A stretch of 64,000 nucleotides of DNA. Source: Eubacteriales bacterium SKADARSKE-1 (GTDB lineage: Bacteria; Bacillota; Clostridia; Oscillospirales; Acutalibacteraceae). Under the pieces are notes generated by a model, which was given only the letters and a program-made list of their open reading frames with translations, was not told the origin of the DNA and made no database searches. Below, in pieces: positions 1 through 9,120 of the stretch. The stretch lies in NCBI GenBank assembly GCA_030920305.1, contig JARLUB010000002.1, positions 186,001 through 250,000 on the forward strand, given 5' to 3'. The position numbers were made by a program, and so were the translations under genes. Every line of letters begins with the position of its first letter. Position 1 is the first letter of the stretch.

Positions 1-117
1 AAATAAGTCAGCAGGTCCTCCAATTTTAAATGAGGTATGGTTTGACATTGGTTCATCTTTTAATACTATACAATCCAGCTTTTCAAATAAATTTAATGCT
101 TTTTTATAATTATACAT
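1..117 (-). CDS. murB: UDP-N-acetylenolpyruvoylglucosamine reductase, N-terminal fragment
   Basis: The first 39 codons of a gene that runs off the left edge. MurB reduces UDP-GlcNAc-enolpyruvate to UDP-MurNAc with NADPH and FAD during peptidoglycan precursor synthesis in the cytoplasm. The visible part carries the conserved MurB start 'MSNHTSFKIGGPADL' (residues 24-38), which leads into the FAD-binding domain. The ATG at 117 has a GGGGGA ribosome site about six bases upstream. It follows the PHP gene and hprK on the same strand; hprK next to murB is a common clostridial arrangement. The identification rests on this one motif plus context, as the rest of the gene is outside the window. Confidence 0.85.
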   Translation of the reverse strand, partial: MYNYKKALNLFEKLDCIVLKDEPMSNHTSFKIGGPADLF

Positions 118-173
118 AAGTTCCCCCAAAATGTTTATCCATTTAAAGCCACTGGATATCTGCTATTAAATAA

Positions 174-911
174 TTAATTTTTGTTATGAATCAATGCTGT
201 TTTTGGTCTAGATTTTAAGTATGATTTAAACCTATCAATGTCAGAGTTAACAACTAAATCTTCAGGAAAATCTATTTCCTTTAATAAAGAAATTGCATTA
301 TCAAAAATACCAACCTGAGAAGAAAAGTGTGCATCTGAATTAACTACAATGCGAACTCCATGCTTTTTACAAATTTGAGCTATCTTTTTACAGTTTTCAA
401 TACCACTTTTTCTAATTATAAAAGAATTGTTATTTATTTCAACAAGCTTACCATAACGCCCAAATTCAGGTATAACTTTTTCGTAGTCAAATTTAAAAGC
501 TTTAACTCCACTATGCCCAATGACATCCACATACGGATTTTTTGCTACATTTAACCAGGCCGCCGTACAAGCATCTATATCACAAATCGGCTCTAAAGTA
601 ATTTCATGCATTGATGCAATAACCCACTCCAGATAACCAAGACTTGAATCTTCTACATCTAAATTTCCATCATAATCACAAACATTAGCTTCAATTCCTT
701 TAATTACTCTAACACCATCTATTTTCTTTGGAATTATCCTTAAGTTTTCAAAATACCATTGTCCAGGTGCACCAGGCATTAATCTGCCATGATCAGTAAT
801 TGCTATAGCATACAAATTTTTTTTTTGTGCTGCCTTTACCATTTCCTCTAGAGAACTATAGGCATGTGTTGAAGCAGTTGTATGGCAATGAGTATCGGCA
901 ATTATTTTCAT
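174..911 (-). CDS. PHP-domain phosphoesterase (YcdX-like)
   Basis: A 245-residue cytoplasmic metal-dependent phosphoesterase of the PHP superfamily. Visible metal-binding motifs are 'DTHCHT' (residues 6-11), 'TDHG' near 39, 'GHSG' near 132 and 'NSDAH' near 191, which together build the usual multi-metal site. The length matches stand-alone YcdX-type proteins rather than histidinol phosphatase or polymerase PHP domains. Substrate unknown. The ATG has AAAGGA 11 bases upstream. It lies between hprK and murB and is probably cotranscribed with them. Family assignment is firm; a physiological substrate cannot be given. Confidence 0.85.
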   Translation of the reverse strand: MKIIADTHCHTTASTHAYSSLEEMVKAAQKKNLYAIAITDHGRLMPGAPGQWYFENLRIIPKKIDGVRVIKGIEANVCDYDGNLDVEDSSLGYLEWVIASMHEITLEPICDIDACTAAWLNVAKNPYVDVIGHSGVKAFKFDYEKVIPEFGRYGKLVEINNNSFIIRKSGIENCKKIAQICKKHGVRIVVNSDAHFSSQVGIFDNAISLLKEIDFPEDLVVNSDIDRFKSYLKSRPKTALIHNKN

Positions 912-969
912 TTGTTTTTTCGTCCTTTCTTTCTAAATTACAAAAATTTAATGGTTTTATAATGCGGGT

Positions 970-1938
970 TTATATTTCTAAAGTTGTCTGATAGGAGCTT
1001 GTGGTATCGTCACCAGAATAATCCAACCCAAGATTTTCAAGCAATTCTTTAGCAGCATTATAACCCATTTTTTTCTGGCGATTGTTCATAGCTGCAACTT
1101 CTATAATTACAGCAAGGTTTCTTCCAGGCTTTACAGGTATTGTAACGATTGGAATATCAACATCTAATATTTTTGTATATTCATTGTCCATTCCCATTCT
1201 ATCATATACTTTAGAATTATCCCAAATCTCGAGATTTATAACAATATCTATATCTTTTGTCATTTTAACAGAACCCATACCAAAAATGCTCCTGGCATTT
1301 ATAATTCCTATTCCACGAAGCTCTATAAAATGACGTATGTTTTTAGGGGAAGACCCAATAATACAATGTTCATTAACTTTTCTTATTTGGACGGCATCGT
1401 CAGCTACCAATCTATGCCCCCTTTTGATAAGTTCAATTGCAGTTTCGCTTTTTCCAACCCCACTATCTCCAACAATAAATACTCCTTGGCCATAAACCTC
1501 CATTAAAACACCGTGCCTTACTATTCTTTGTGCTAACTGAACATTCATATACGAAACAAGGCTTGCAATAAAACTTGAAGTAGGTTCAGAGGTTCTCAAA
1601 ATAGGGACATTATTTTTTTTAGCCGTTTTCATTATTTCAGGGTAAGGCTCTCTATTTCTAGTTACAATAATGGCAGGAGGATTATGTAGAAAAACATTTT
1701 TCATTATTGTATGCCGTTCTTCTTTTGTAAATTTTGATAAAAATGAAAACTCAGTGTTACCCATTATTAAAAGACGTGTACTATCAAAGTGCTCAAAAAA
1801 GCCTGTTAATTCAAGGCCTAATCGGTTAACATCTTTTGAAGATATTAATATATTATTTGGATCATCAGGCATGAACATTATTTGCAGTGAGAGTTCTTTT
1901 ATTATATTTGCAAGAGATACGGTAAATTTATTTTTCAT
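970..1938 (-). CDS. hprK: HPr kinase/phosphorylase
   Basis: A 322-residue bifunctional enzyme that phosphorylates Ser46 of HPr and also removes that phosphate. It is the sensor of carbon catabolite repression in low-GC Gram-positives. The N-terminal regulatory domain spans about residues 1-130. The C-terminal catalytic domain holds the P-loop 'GDSGVGKS' (about 157-164) and the family signature 'LRGIGIINARSIFG' (about 208-221). Length is typical (about 310-330). The ATG is preceded by AGAGG at nine bases. It lies downstream of glnS by about 30 bases, so it is probably in the same operon. Its presence implies PTS-HPr regulation in this organism. Confidence 0.96.
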   Translation of the reverse strand: MKNKFTVSLANIIKELSLQIMFMPDDPNNILISSKDVNRLGLELTGFFEHFDSTRLLIMGNTEFSFLSKFTKEERHTIMKNVFLHNPPAIIVTRNREPYPEIMKTAKKNNVPILRTSEPTSSFIASLVSYMNVQLAQRIVRHGVLMEVYGQGVFIVGDSGVGKSETAIELIKRGHRLVADDAVQIRKVNEHCIIGSSPKNIRHFIELRGIGIINARSIFGMGSVKMTKDIDIVINLEIWDNSKVYDRMGMDNEYTKILDVDIPIVTIPVKPGRNLAVIIEVAAMNNRQKKMGYNAAKELLENLGLDYSGDDTTSSYQTTLEI

Positions 1939-1971
1939 TTGAGAAAACCTCTTATAATATTAAAATTTTAG

Positions 1972-3666
1972 TTACCATTTTACTTGAGAGGCCTGCTTTA
2001 AAGAGACGGATCGATTAAATACTAAATTTCCAGGCTTTGAGTCTTTGTTATCAACACAAAAATACCCAAGCCTCATAAATTGATAGGATTCAGGAGCTGT
2101 GACGTCTTTTAAACTATTCTCAACTTTACAGCTTCTTAAAACTTCTAAAGAATCAGGATTTATATACTCAAAAAATTCCTTATCTTCACTTTCAGGGTCT
2201 GCAACAGTAAATAAATTATCATAAAGTCGAACTTCAGCATTAAGTGCTGTTTTAGAGTCAACCCAATGAATTGTTCCTTTGACTTTTTGTCCATCTGGTG
2301 TATTACCGCCGCGAGTAGCAGGATCGTATTCAGCGTAAACCTCTAAAATGTTTCCATTTTCGTCCGTTTTACAACCTGTGCACTTTACAATATATGTCGA
2401 TTTAAGTCTGACTTCATTGCCCGGGAAAAGTCTAAAATAACCCTTTTTAGGCTCTTTCATAAAGTCATCAGACTCAATGAATAATTCTCTTGAAAATGTT
2501 ATTGTGCGGGTTCCGTCTTCCGGTTTATTAGGGTTATTTTCAATTTCAAAGGTTTCAGTTTTATTTTCAGGGTAATTTGTTATTATTAATTTAATTGGTC
2601 GAAGCACAGCCATAACGCGTTTTGCGTTTAAATTTAAATCTTCTCTCAAGCAATGTTCTAAAAAGCTATAATCAACAGTGCTATTAACTTTTGAAACGCC
2701 AATTCTGTCGCAAAAATTGCGAATAGAGTTTGGTGTATAGCCTCGTCTTCTTAAACCACAAAGCGTTGGCATCCTAGGATCATCCCAGCTGCTTACAACT
2801 CCTTTTTCAACTAAAGCTCTAAGTTTTCTTTTACTCATAACGGTATGATTTATTCCAAGCCTTGCAAACTCAATTTGTCTTGGTTTGCTTGGCAAGTCAA
2901 GGTTATTAATCACCCAATTATAAAGTGGCCTATGATCTTCAAACTCTAAAGAGCACAATGAATGAGTAATGCATTCCATGGCATCTTCAATAGGGTGGGC
3001 ATAATCGTACATAGGATATATACACCATTTATCGCCTGTTCTATGATGACTTGAATGACTAATTCTATATATTACAGGGTCCCTCATATTAAAATTGCCC
3101 GAAGCTAAGTCTATTTTTGCACGAAGGGTCATTTTGCCATCAGGAAACTCTCCATTTTTCATTCTTTCAAAAAGATCTAAACTTTCAGCAATCGGTCTGT
3201 CTCTATAAGGGCTTACGGCAGGTTTTATTAAGTCTCCCCTATTTTGTTTTACTTCTTCAGCTGACATTTGACAAACATATGCAAGATCCTTTTTTATAAG
3301 GTCCTTTGCAAATTCATACATATCGTCAAAATAATCAGAAGCATAGTAAAATCTATCCGCCCAGTCAAATCCAAGCCATTTAACGTCTTCTTTTATAGAA
3401 TCAACATATTCAATATCTTCTTTGCAGGGGTTAGTATCGTCCATTCTGAGGTTACAGACTCCACCAAATTTTTCAGCCATGCCAAAATCTATACAAATAG
3501 CCTTTGCATGACCAATATGCAAATAACCGTTTGGCTCTGGCGGAAACCGTGTATGAACTTTTTGGCCATAATATTGGCCCCCTGGCGCAATATCTTCCAC
3601 AATGAAATCTTTTATGAAATTATTATTCTCATCAACTTGTTCATTATTTTTTAGTTCTTCACTCAT
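1972..3666 (-). CDS. glnS: Glutaminyl-tRNA synthetase
   Basis: A 564-residue class I synthetase that charges tRNA-Gln directly with glutamine. Class I signatures are visible: 'PPEPNGYLHIGHAKAI' (about 42-57, HIGH) and 'VMSKRKL' (about 277-283, KMSKS). The C-terminal anticodon-binding beta-barrel portion is present at the expected length, with no extra YqeY domain. The ATG has AAAGGAAG six bases upstream. It follows gltX by 43 bases. Most Bacillota lack GlnRS and make Gln-tRNA by transamidation; those clostridia that have it are generally thought to have acquired it laterally. Whether GatCAB also exists here cannot be seen. Confidence 0.95.
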   Translation of the reverse strand: MSEELKNNEQVDENNNFIKDFIVEDIAPGGQYYGQKVHTRFPPEPNGYLHIGHAKAICIDFGMAEKFGGVCNLRMDDTNPCKEDIEYVDSIKEDVKWLGFDWADRFYYASDYFDDMYEFAKDLIKKDLAYVCQMSAEEVKQNRGDLIKPAVSPYRDRPIAESLDLFERMKNGEFPDGKMTLRAKIDLASGNFNMRDPVIYRISHSSHHRTGDKWCIYPMYDYAHPIEDAMECITHSLCSLEFEDHRPLYNWVINNLDLPSKPRQIEFARLGINHTVMSKRKLRALVEKGVVSSWDDPRMPTLCGLRRRGYTPNSIRNFCDRIGVSKVNSTVDYSFLEHCLREDLNLNAKRVMAVLRPIKLIITNYPENKTETFEIENNPNKPEDGTRTITFSRELFIESDDFMKEPKKGYFRLFPGNEVRLKSTYIVKCTGCKTDENGNILEVYAEYDPATRGGNTPDGQKVKGTIHWVDSKTALNAEVRLYDNLFTVADPESEDKEFFEYINPDSLEVLRSCKVENSLKDVTAPESYQFMRLGYFCVDNKDSKPGNLVFNRSVSLKQASQVKW

Positions 3667-3709
3667 ATATTTCTTCCTTTCTGTTGGCTGACACTAATAT
3701 GTGTTTAAG

Positions 3710-5185
3710 TTAGTTGGAACTCAGTTTGTCTAATCCAATTTCAAGTCTTTTTAATGATTCTTCTTTCCCTAATATTTCTAAAATTTCTATGGCGCCCCCA
3801 GGCGTCACACTAAGACTCGAAACAGCAATTCTAACCGGCCACATAACAGTTCCATTTTTCAAACTAAGCTTTTCTGCAAGACTAACTAAGCGGTTATAGA
3901 TATTATCATGATCCCACACGGTTAAAGATTTTAATTCTGGGATTACATTCTGCAACACTAAACAAGAGTTTTCTAGATTTGTTTTACTTTTTTTATTTAT
4001 AAATATTTCATTATCATAATCTGGCAATACATTGAAGAATTTTATCATATCGGGTATTTGATTTAATGTCGTTACTCTCTGCTGAAGTATTGCAGCTAAC
4101 TTAGAATAGTCTAAAATTTTTTCTTTTAAAATTTCTTTGAAATATGGCGTAGCAAGAATAGTAAATTCTGAAAGTGTTTTTGAACGTATATATTCTGCAT
4201 TAAACCAATTTAATTTATCGTAATCAAATATGGCAGGCGATTTAGATATTCCATCAATTGAAAAAACTTTTACAAGTTCATCCAGTGTAAAAACTTCTCT
4301 GTTTTCTTTTGGACACCAACCAAGAAGCGCAATATAATTTATTATAGCTTCAGGTAAATAACCAGCTGTAACCAAATCATCAAAACTTGTCGCGCCATGT
4401 CTTTTTGACAGCTTAGAAGTAGTACCATCAGGATTTTTCCCAACAATTAAAGGTAAATGAACATATGTTGGCGTTTCCCAGTTAAAAGCTTCATATAATA
4501 AATTATATTTTGGAGTTGATGAAAGATATTCAGAACCCCTAACAACATGCGTAATATTCATCATATGATCATCGATTACATTTGCAAAATTATATGTTGG
4601 AAATCCATCAGCCTTTATCAATACTTGGTCTTCGATTTCATTGTTTTGAACTGTTATTTTGCCATAAACAGAGTCATTAAAAGTGGTTTCTCCAGTTAAC
4701 GGAGCTTTTTGTCTTATAACATAAGGAGTATTTTCTTTAAGTAGCCGATCTACTTCGTCTTTGGACAAATCTCTACAATGACGATCATAACCTATAAAAG
4801 CATTTACATTAGAGTCTTTATTATCTTTTAAAGATTCAAGCCGTTCCTTAGGGCAAAAGCAATAGTAGGCTTTTCCTTCACGCACTAGCCTTTCAGCAAA
4901 TTCTTTGTAAGAATTACACCTCTCGCTCTGAACATATGGGCCAAACGGTCCTCCTATATCTGGGCCCTCGTCGTATTTTAAGCCAACGGTTTTAAGAGTA
5001 TTATAAATTATGTCAACAGCACCTTCAACATATCTTTCTCTATCAGTATCTTCAATTCTTAAAACAAAAGCGCCATTATTAGACTTTGCGATTAAATATT
5101 CATAAAGTGCTGTTCGCAAATTTCCAATATGCATAAATCCGGTTGGGCTTGGCGCAAATCTTGTTCTAACAGCTTTATTAGTCAT
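3710..5185 (-). CDS. gltX: Glutamyl-tRNA synthetase
   Basis: A 491-residue class I synthetase charging tRNA with glutamate. 'PSPTGFMHIGNLRTALY' (about 12-28) is the HIGH region and 'KLSKRHG' (about 258-264) the KMSKS loop. The C-terminal helical anticodon-binding domain has full length. The ATG at 5185 has a GGAG site about 12 bases upstream, a rather long spacing. It sits between fbp and glnS on the same strand with short gaps, so it is probably part of one transcript. It is discriminated from the neighbouring GlnRS by the bacterial-type GluRS C-terminus. Confidence 0.95.
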   Translation of the reverse strand: MTNKAVRTRFAPSPTGFMHIGNLRTALYEYLIAKSNNGAFVLRIEDTDRERYVEGAVDIIYNTLKTVGLKYDEGPDIGGPFGPYVQSERCNSYKEFAERLVREGKAYYCFCPKERLESLKDNKDSNVNAFIGYDRHCRDLSKDEVDRLLKENTPYVIRQKAPLTGETTFNDSVYGKITVQNNEIEDQVLIKADGFPTYNFANVIDDHMMNITHVVRGSEYLSSTPKYNLLYEAFNWETPTYVHLPLIVGKNPDGTTSKLSKRHGATSFDDLVTAGYLPEAIINYIALLGWCPKENREVFTLDELVKVFSIDGISKSPAIFDYDKLNWFNAEYIRSKTLSEFTILATPYFKEILKEKILDYSKLAAILQQRVTTLNQIPDMIKFFNVLPDYDNEIFINKKSKTNLENSCLVLQNVIPELKSLTVWDHDNIYNRLVSLAEKLSLKNGTVMWPVRIAVSSLSVTPGGAIEILEILGKEESLKRLEIGLDKLSSN

Positions 5186-5210
5186 TTTATATCATTTCTC
5201 CAAATAAAAT

Positions 5211-7208
5211 TTATTTATCAGATGGTTGTTCTTTTATTAATCCACCGCGGTAGGCTGCAAGTAATTTTTCTAAATCCTTTATTGTTGCAAGTATTTGTTT
5301 GCCTTTATCGGTTTCCCCTACCCTAATTCTAGTAGTTACTCGTTCTGAAACTACTGAAGTTGAACAAATATCAGTATTGTTTTTTATTGCATCAAGTGTT
5401 CCCTCAAACTTTTCATGAGAGCAAAGTCTCATTCCATACGAATTATATATAAGCGTATATCCGGCAATACCTGTTGTTGCTTGATAAGCTCTACAAAATC
5501 CACCATCTATAAATATTAGCCGTCCGTTTGCCCTAGTAGGCTTTTCGCCATCTTTTGATTTAACAGGAATATGCCCATTTATTATGTGAGAATATGATTT
5601 ATTAATTCCAAAAGATTTTAAAAGAAAAGAGCAAACTCTTTCTTTTTTTGAAAAAGTGTAATAAGAATTTTTTTCTTCTTCCCAGGTTGACTTATCTTCA
5701 ATGAATAATCTTTCGAAAGTGGTCATTTTATTCTTACCAAATAGCGGTGAATCTTTTCCACACCACAAAAACCACAACATATCTTGACCAAACTCTTTTT
5801 CAGGTGATGCCTCTTTGGCAAAATAGCCATCTCGTGCAACTTTTTCAGCATAGTCAAGAAATTCTTTTCCACTTAGTTTTTTACCGCCAATATTAAATTC
5901 TAAAAGCGAACCATCTTTATTAAGTGGAATACAACCATGCAATAGAAGGTTTTCATTGAAGCATTTATATAAGTTACCCTTATCATATAAAAATTTTATA
6001 TGCTTTTGAAGTTTTTCGCTATGTAAAAAGGCTGAACGCAACTGATTCATTAATTTTTTTTCTTCAGGGCATAGTTCATAAGGGTTATTTTTATCAACTG
6101 TCGGAAAATCAACATCTTTTGTAGAATAAATCTTGCCTTCTACTTCTATAGTTTTATCTTCATAATTTATTTTATCAAGAAACAATCGTTTTTCCATTTT
6201 AAAGTGAGGGTTTCTTTTTATTATTTGTCCACCCAACTTAAAGCGCATTATTGCAATAGCCTTATACATTTTTGCAGTAAGTAGCAAATCTTGTTCTGTG
6301 CTGTTTTGATAGGTTGAATTCAAAGTTCTTGGTATAAAACAAGATAAGTCTGAATTTTTATAAGTTTCAGCTGCAAATATTGCAAGTGGTCTTAAGTTTA
6401 TACCATAACCTTCTTCTAAAAACTCTAAATTATTGTATAAAATTGAATTATTAAGTACAACAGCAATACAAGCATCGCTTCCTGATGCCGCACCCATCCA
6501 AATAACATCGTGGTTTCCCCATTGTATATCTAAAGAATGATAATTAACAATTGAATCCATTATTTCATCCGGCCTTTGTCCTCTATCAAAAATGTCACCC
6601 AAAATGTGTAGATGATCTACTATTAATTTCTTTATGGTATTACAAACAGCCACAATAAATGCATATGCTCGCTGAGTTTTTATTATAGTGTCTACAATAT
6701 TGGTGTAATAGAAGGCTTTGTTTGGATCAGAGTAGCTATTATGCAAAAGTTCTTCAATTATGTATGCAAAATCTTTAGGTAATGCTTTTCTAACTTTACT
6801 TCTAGTGTATTTAGAAGCTACAAGTCGGCACACCATTATAAGTCTATTTAAAGTTATCTTGTAGCATTCTTTAGTATTAAGTTCAGGGTTTGATAACACT
6901 TCATTTAATTTTTCTTCTGGATAATATATAAGCGTAGAAAGTTTTGCCCTTTCGCTACTATCTAAAATATTAGAAAATAATAAATCTACCTTTTCTTTTA
7001 TTGCGCCAGACGCACTGTTTATAATATGCCTGAAAGTTTCATATTCGCCATGTAAGTCGGATATAAAATGCTCTGTACCTTTTGGTAAATTTGATATAGC
7101 CTGCAAATTTATTAATTCAGTAGATGCCGACTGAATGTTTGGATACTTTTCAGCAAGCCAGCTAAGTCTACCTAAATCTTTTACTATTTTTAAATCTTTT
7201 TCTGCCAT
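5211..7208 (-). CDS. fbp: Class III fructose-1,6-bisphosphatase
   Basis: A gluconeogenic phosphatase hydrolysing fructose 1,6-bisphosphate, of the large Bacillota-specific class III. The calcineurin-like metal motifs are visible: 'ISDLHGEYE', 'GDIFDRGQ', 'WGNHDVIWMG' and 'INGHIPVK'. I place the start at the ATG at 7208, giving 665 residues, because a GGAGGA site lies ten bases before it. A longer frame extends to 7271 but its extra 21 codons contain that ribosome site and lack one of their own. It sits two genes upstream of glnS and three upstream of hprK, linking a gluconeogenic enzyme with the carbon-control kinase on the same strand. Confidence 0.94.
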   Translation of the reverse strand: MAEKDLKIVKDLGRLSWLAEKYPNIQSASTELINLQAISNLPKGTEHFISDLHGEYETFRHIINSASGAIKEKVDLLFSNILDSSERAKLSTLIYYPEEKLNEVLSNPELNTKECYKITLNRLIMVCRLVASKYTRSKVRKALPKDFAYIIEELLHNSYSDPNKAFYYTNIVDTIIKTQRAYAFIVAVCNTIKKLIVDHLHILGDIFDRGQRPDEIMDSIVNYHSLDIQWGNHDVIWMGAASGSDACIAVVLNNSILYNNLEFLEEGYGINLRPLAIFAAETYKNSDLSCFIPRTLNSTYQNSTEQDLLLTAKMYKAIAIMRFKLGGQIIKRNPHFKMEKRLFLDKINYEDKTIEVEGKIYSTKDVDFPTVDKNNPYELCPEEKKLMNQLRSAFLHSEKLQKHIKFLYDKGNLYKCFNENLLLHGCIPLNKDGSLLEFNIGGKKLSGKEFLDYAEKVARDGYFAKEASPEKEFGQDMLWFLWCGKDSPLFGKNKMTTFERLFIEDKSTWEEEKNSYYTFSKKERVCSFLLKSFGINKSYSHIINGHIPVKSKDGEKPTRANGRLIFIDGGFCRAYQATTGIAGYTLIYNSYGMRLCSHEKFEGTLDAIKNNTDICSTSVVSERVTTRIRVGETDKGKQILATIKDLEKLLAAYRGGLIKEQPSDK

Positions 7209-7272
7209 ATCGATTATTTCCTCCATTATTGATATATTTGGATAAAAATTTTTATACTGTTTAAAAATCACC

Positions 7273-7989
7273 TTAATTATTGGTATTACTTTTCTTATAA
7301 AATAAAAATTCTTTTATAAGTGTAATGCGCCATATTATCATATTTTTAACATTAGAATGAGTAATTGCTGTTGCGGTATTATTATGCCTTCTATATTTTA
7401 TTAGTTTTTTGCTTAAAAAGCTTACTTTTCCATACTTTTCTGCTATTAACCCGATCCATTGGTCGTGCATTGGAATTGATCTTGGAAAAGGTAAGAATTT
7501 TTTCCTAAGATCTTTTTTAAATGCCATACAACAGCCTATGTATGAATTTTTAATAATGTTATTTAAAATGCCTGGTTTTGAATTTCTTTTTTTAAAAAAT
7601 GAGCCATGAAGTTCTTGTAAGTTTTCATCCACAATAATAGCATCGTGCAAAATCAAATCAGCATTGGTTTTTTGAAATTCTTTTAAAACACAATTTACTT
7701 TATTAGGCAACCAACTATCATCTTGGTCACTTAAAAATATATACTCATTATTGCAGTTTAAAATGGCATTTTCAAAGTTTTTTACTGCACCTTGACCTGG
7801 ACCTTCAATTAAATTGACACGACCATCAACAAAAGCTATATTCTTTATAATTTCAAGTGTATTGTCAGAACTTTTATCACAAGAAACAATAAGTTCATCT
7901 TCTGGAGAAAGCTGGGGTAAGATTGAGTGTATTTGCTCTTTTATATACTTTTCTCCATTAAAAACAGCCATTGCAACTGAAATACTCAA
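7273..7989 (-). CDS. Family 2 glycosyltransferase, probable rhamnosyltransferase
   Basis: A 238-residue GT-A fold glycosyltransferase. The N-terminus 'ISVAMAVFNGEKYIKEQI' is the nucleotide-sugar binding start of GT2 enzymes, and 'LSDQDDSW' (about residues 91-98) supplies the acidic metal-binding motif. It resembles alpha-1,3-rhamnosyltransferases of the WaaE/RfbN type. Together with the adjacent dTDP-rhamnose genes this suggests transfer of rhamnose to a surface polysaccharide at the membrane face, but acceptor and linkage are unknown. The TTG start at 7989 has GGGGAG six bases upstream. No membrane segment was seen. Confidence 0.8.
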   Translation of the reverse strand: MSISVAMAVFNGEKYIKEQIHSILPQLSPEDELIVSCDKSSDNTLEIIKNIAFVDGRVNLIEGPGQGAVKNFENAILNCNNEYIFLSDQDDSWLPNKVNCVLKEFQKTNADLILHDAIIVDENLQELHGSFFKKRNSKPGILNNIIKNSYIGCCMAFKKDLRKKFLPFPRSIPMHDQWIGLIAEKYGKVSFLSKKLIKYRRHNNTATAITHSNVKNMIIWRITLIKEFLFYKKSNTNN

Positions 7990-8027
7990 ATTTATCTCCC
8001 CTTATAATATTAACAGACGTGCAAAAT

Positions 8028-8357
8028 TTATCCTAATTTATCACCATTTTTTACTTTTTTCCCGGGTTGTATTAAGACGACTCCTGGGTCTGAATATATA
8101 CCTAATATTAAAACCTCTGAAATAAAATTAGTTATTTGTCGTGGCGAAAAATTTACTATACCTAAAACTTGTTTGCCAATTAATTCTTCTAGAGTATAAC
8201 ATTGCGTGATTTGAGCGGATGATTTTTTTATTCCTATCTCTTCACCGAAATCCACAAGTAATTTATACGCTGGTTTTTTTGCTTGTTTCAAAACTTCTGC
8301 GCTTAAAATTTCGCCAACTCTAATATCTAATTTTAAAAAATCTTCAAATGTCGCCAT
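8028..8357 (-). CDS. csaA: CsaA-like tRNA-binding chaperone
   Basis: A single OB-fold tRNA-binding protein of the CsaA family, also found as the C-terminal domain of methionyl-tRNA synthetase. Motifs such as 'FLKLDIRVGEI', 'GIKKSSAQIT' and 'IVNFSPRQI' match Bacillus CsaA closely along the whole length. The ATG at 8357 gives 109 residues, the usual CsaA length, with AAGGAA upstream; a GTG at 8378 would add seven residues but has a weaker ribosome site. CsaA has been proposed to help protein export and to bind tRNA. It lies within the rhamnose block, with no obvious functional tie to it. Confidence 0.87.
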   Translation of the reverse strand: MATFEDFLKLDIRVGEILSAEVLKQAKKPAYKLLVDFGEEIGIKKSSAQITQCYTLEELIGKQVLGIVNFSPRQITNFISEVLILGIYSDPGVVLIQPGKKVKNGDKLG

Positions 8358-8443
8358 ACTGAGTTTTATTTCCTTCACCTCTTATATTTTATTAGTGTTA
8401 TACTAATTCGACACAAATAAAAATTTCTCTAATCAGCCGCTAC

Positions 8444-9001
8444 TTAATTAAGCTCACAATACCCTTTAAATGAGTTATGCTTTTTATCTTTATCAGAAAG
8501 TAAAATTTTCATACCATCGTCTATTGGCCACTCAATAGATATATCTTCATCATTCCACATGATTCCCGATTCCGATTTTGGATCATAAAAGTTTGTACAT
8601 TTATAAACAAATTCAGCCTCATCAGACAAAACTAAAAAACCATGAGCAAACCCTTCAGGGATATAAAATTGACGCTTATTTTCAGCGCTTAAAATAATCC
8701 CAAACCATTTACCAAAAGTTTTGCTACCTTTTCTAATATCGACAGCTACATCAAAAACTTCGCCTTTTATAACCCTCACAAGTTTTTCTTGAGGATTATT
8801 TTTCTGAAAATGAAGACCTCTTAAGACACCTTTTGTTGACTTAGATTGATTATCTTGAACAAACTGCACATCAAGACCAGCTTCTTTAAAATCGTTGTAA
8901 TTATAAGTTTCCATAAAATACCCACGATTGTCACCAAAGACAGTTGGCTCAATAACAAAAAGACCCTCTATTTCCGTTTTTATAAACTTAAACTTTGGCA
9001 T
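8444..9001 (-). CDS. rfbC: dTDP-4-dehydrorhamnose 3,5-epimerase
   Basis: A 185-residue cupin-fold epimerase converting dTDP-4-keto-6-deoxyglucose to dTDP-4-keto-L-rhamnose, the third step of dTDP-L-rhamnose synthesis. 'RGLHFQKNNPQEKLVRV' contains the catalytic His and substrate-binding residues, and 'IPEGFAHGFLVLS' is the second conserved block. Full length. The ATG has GAAGG six bases upstream. It is the last of the four rfb genes on this strand and lies about 120 bases after rfbB. That gap holds nothing I recognise. Confidence 0.95.
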   Translation of the reverse strand: MPKFKFIKTEIEGLFVIEPTVFGDNRGYFMETYNYNDFKEAGLDVQFVQDNQSKSTKGVLRGLHFQKNNPQEKLVRVIKGEVFDVAVDIRKGSKTFGKWFGIILSAENKRQFYIPEGFAHGFLVLSDEAEFVYKCTNFYDPKSESGIMWNDEDISIEWPIDDGMKILLSDKDKKHNSFKGYCELN

Positions 9002-9120
9002 ACAAAACCTTCTTCCAAGTAATTAATAAAATAGATGATTGTGAATTGCCTTTACTCCAATAGTGCTCATATTTTACGCATAGAATAAATTTTAAGGCAA
9101 AAAGGCTTAGTTTTTACAAA

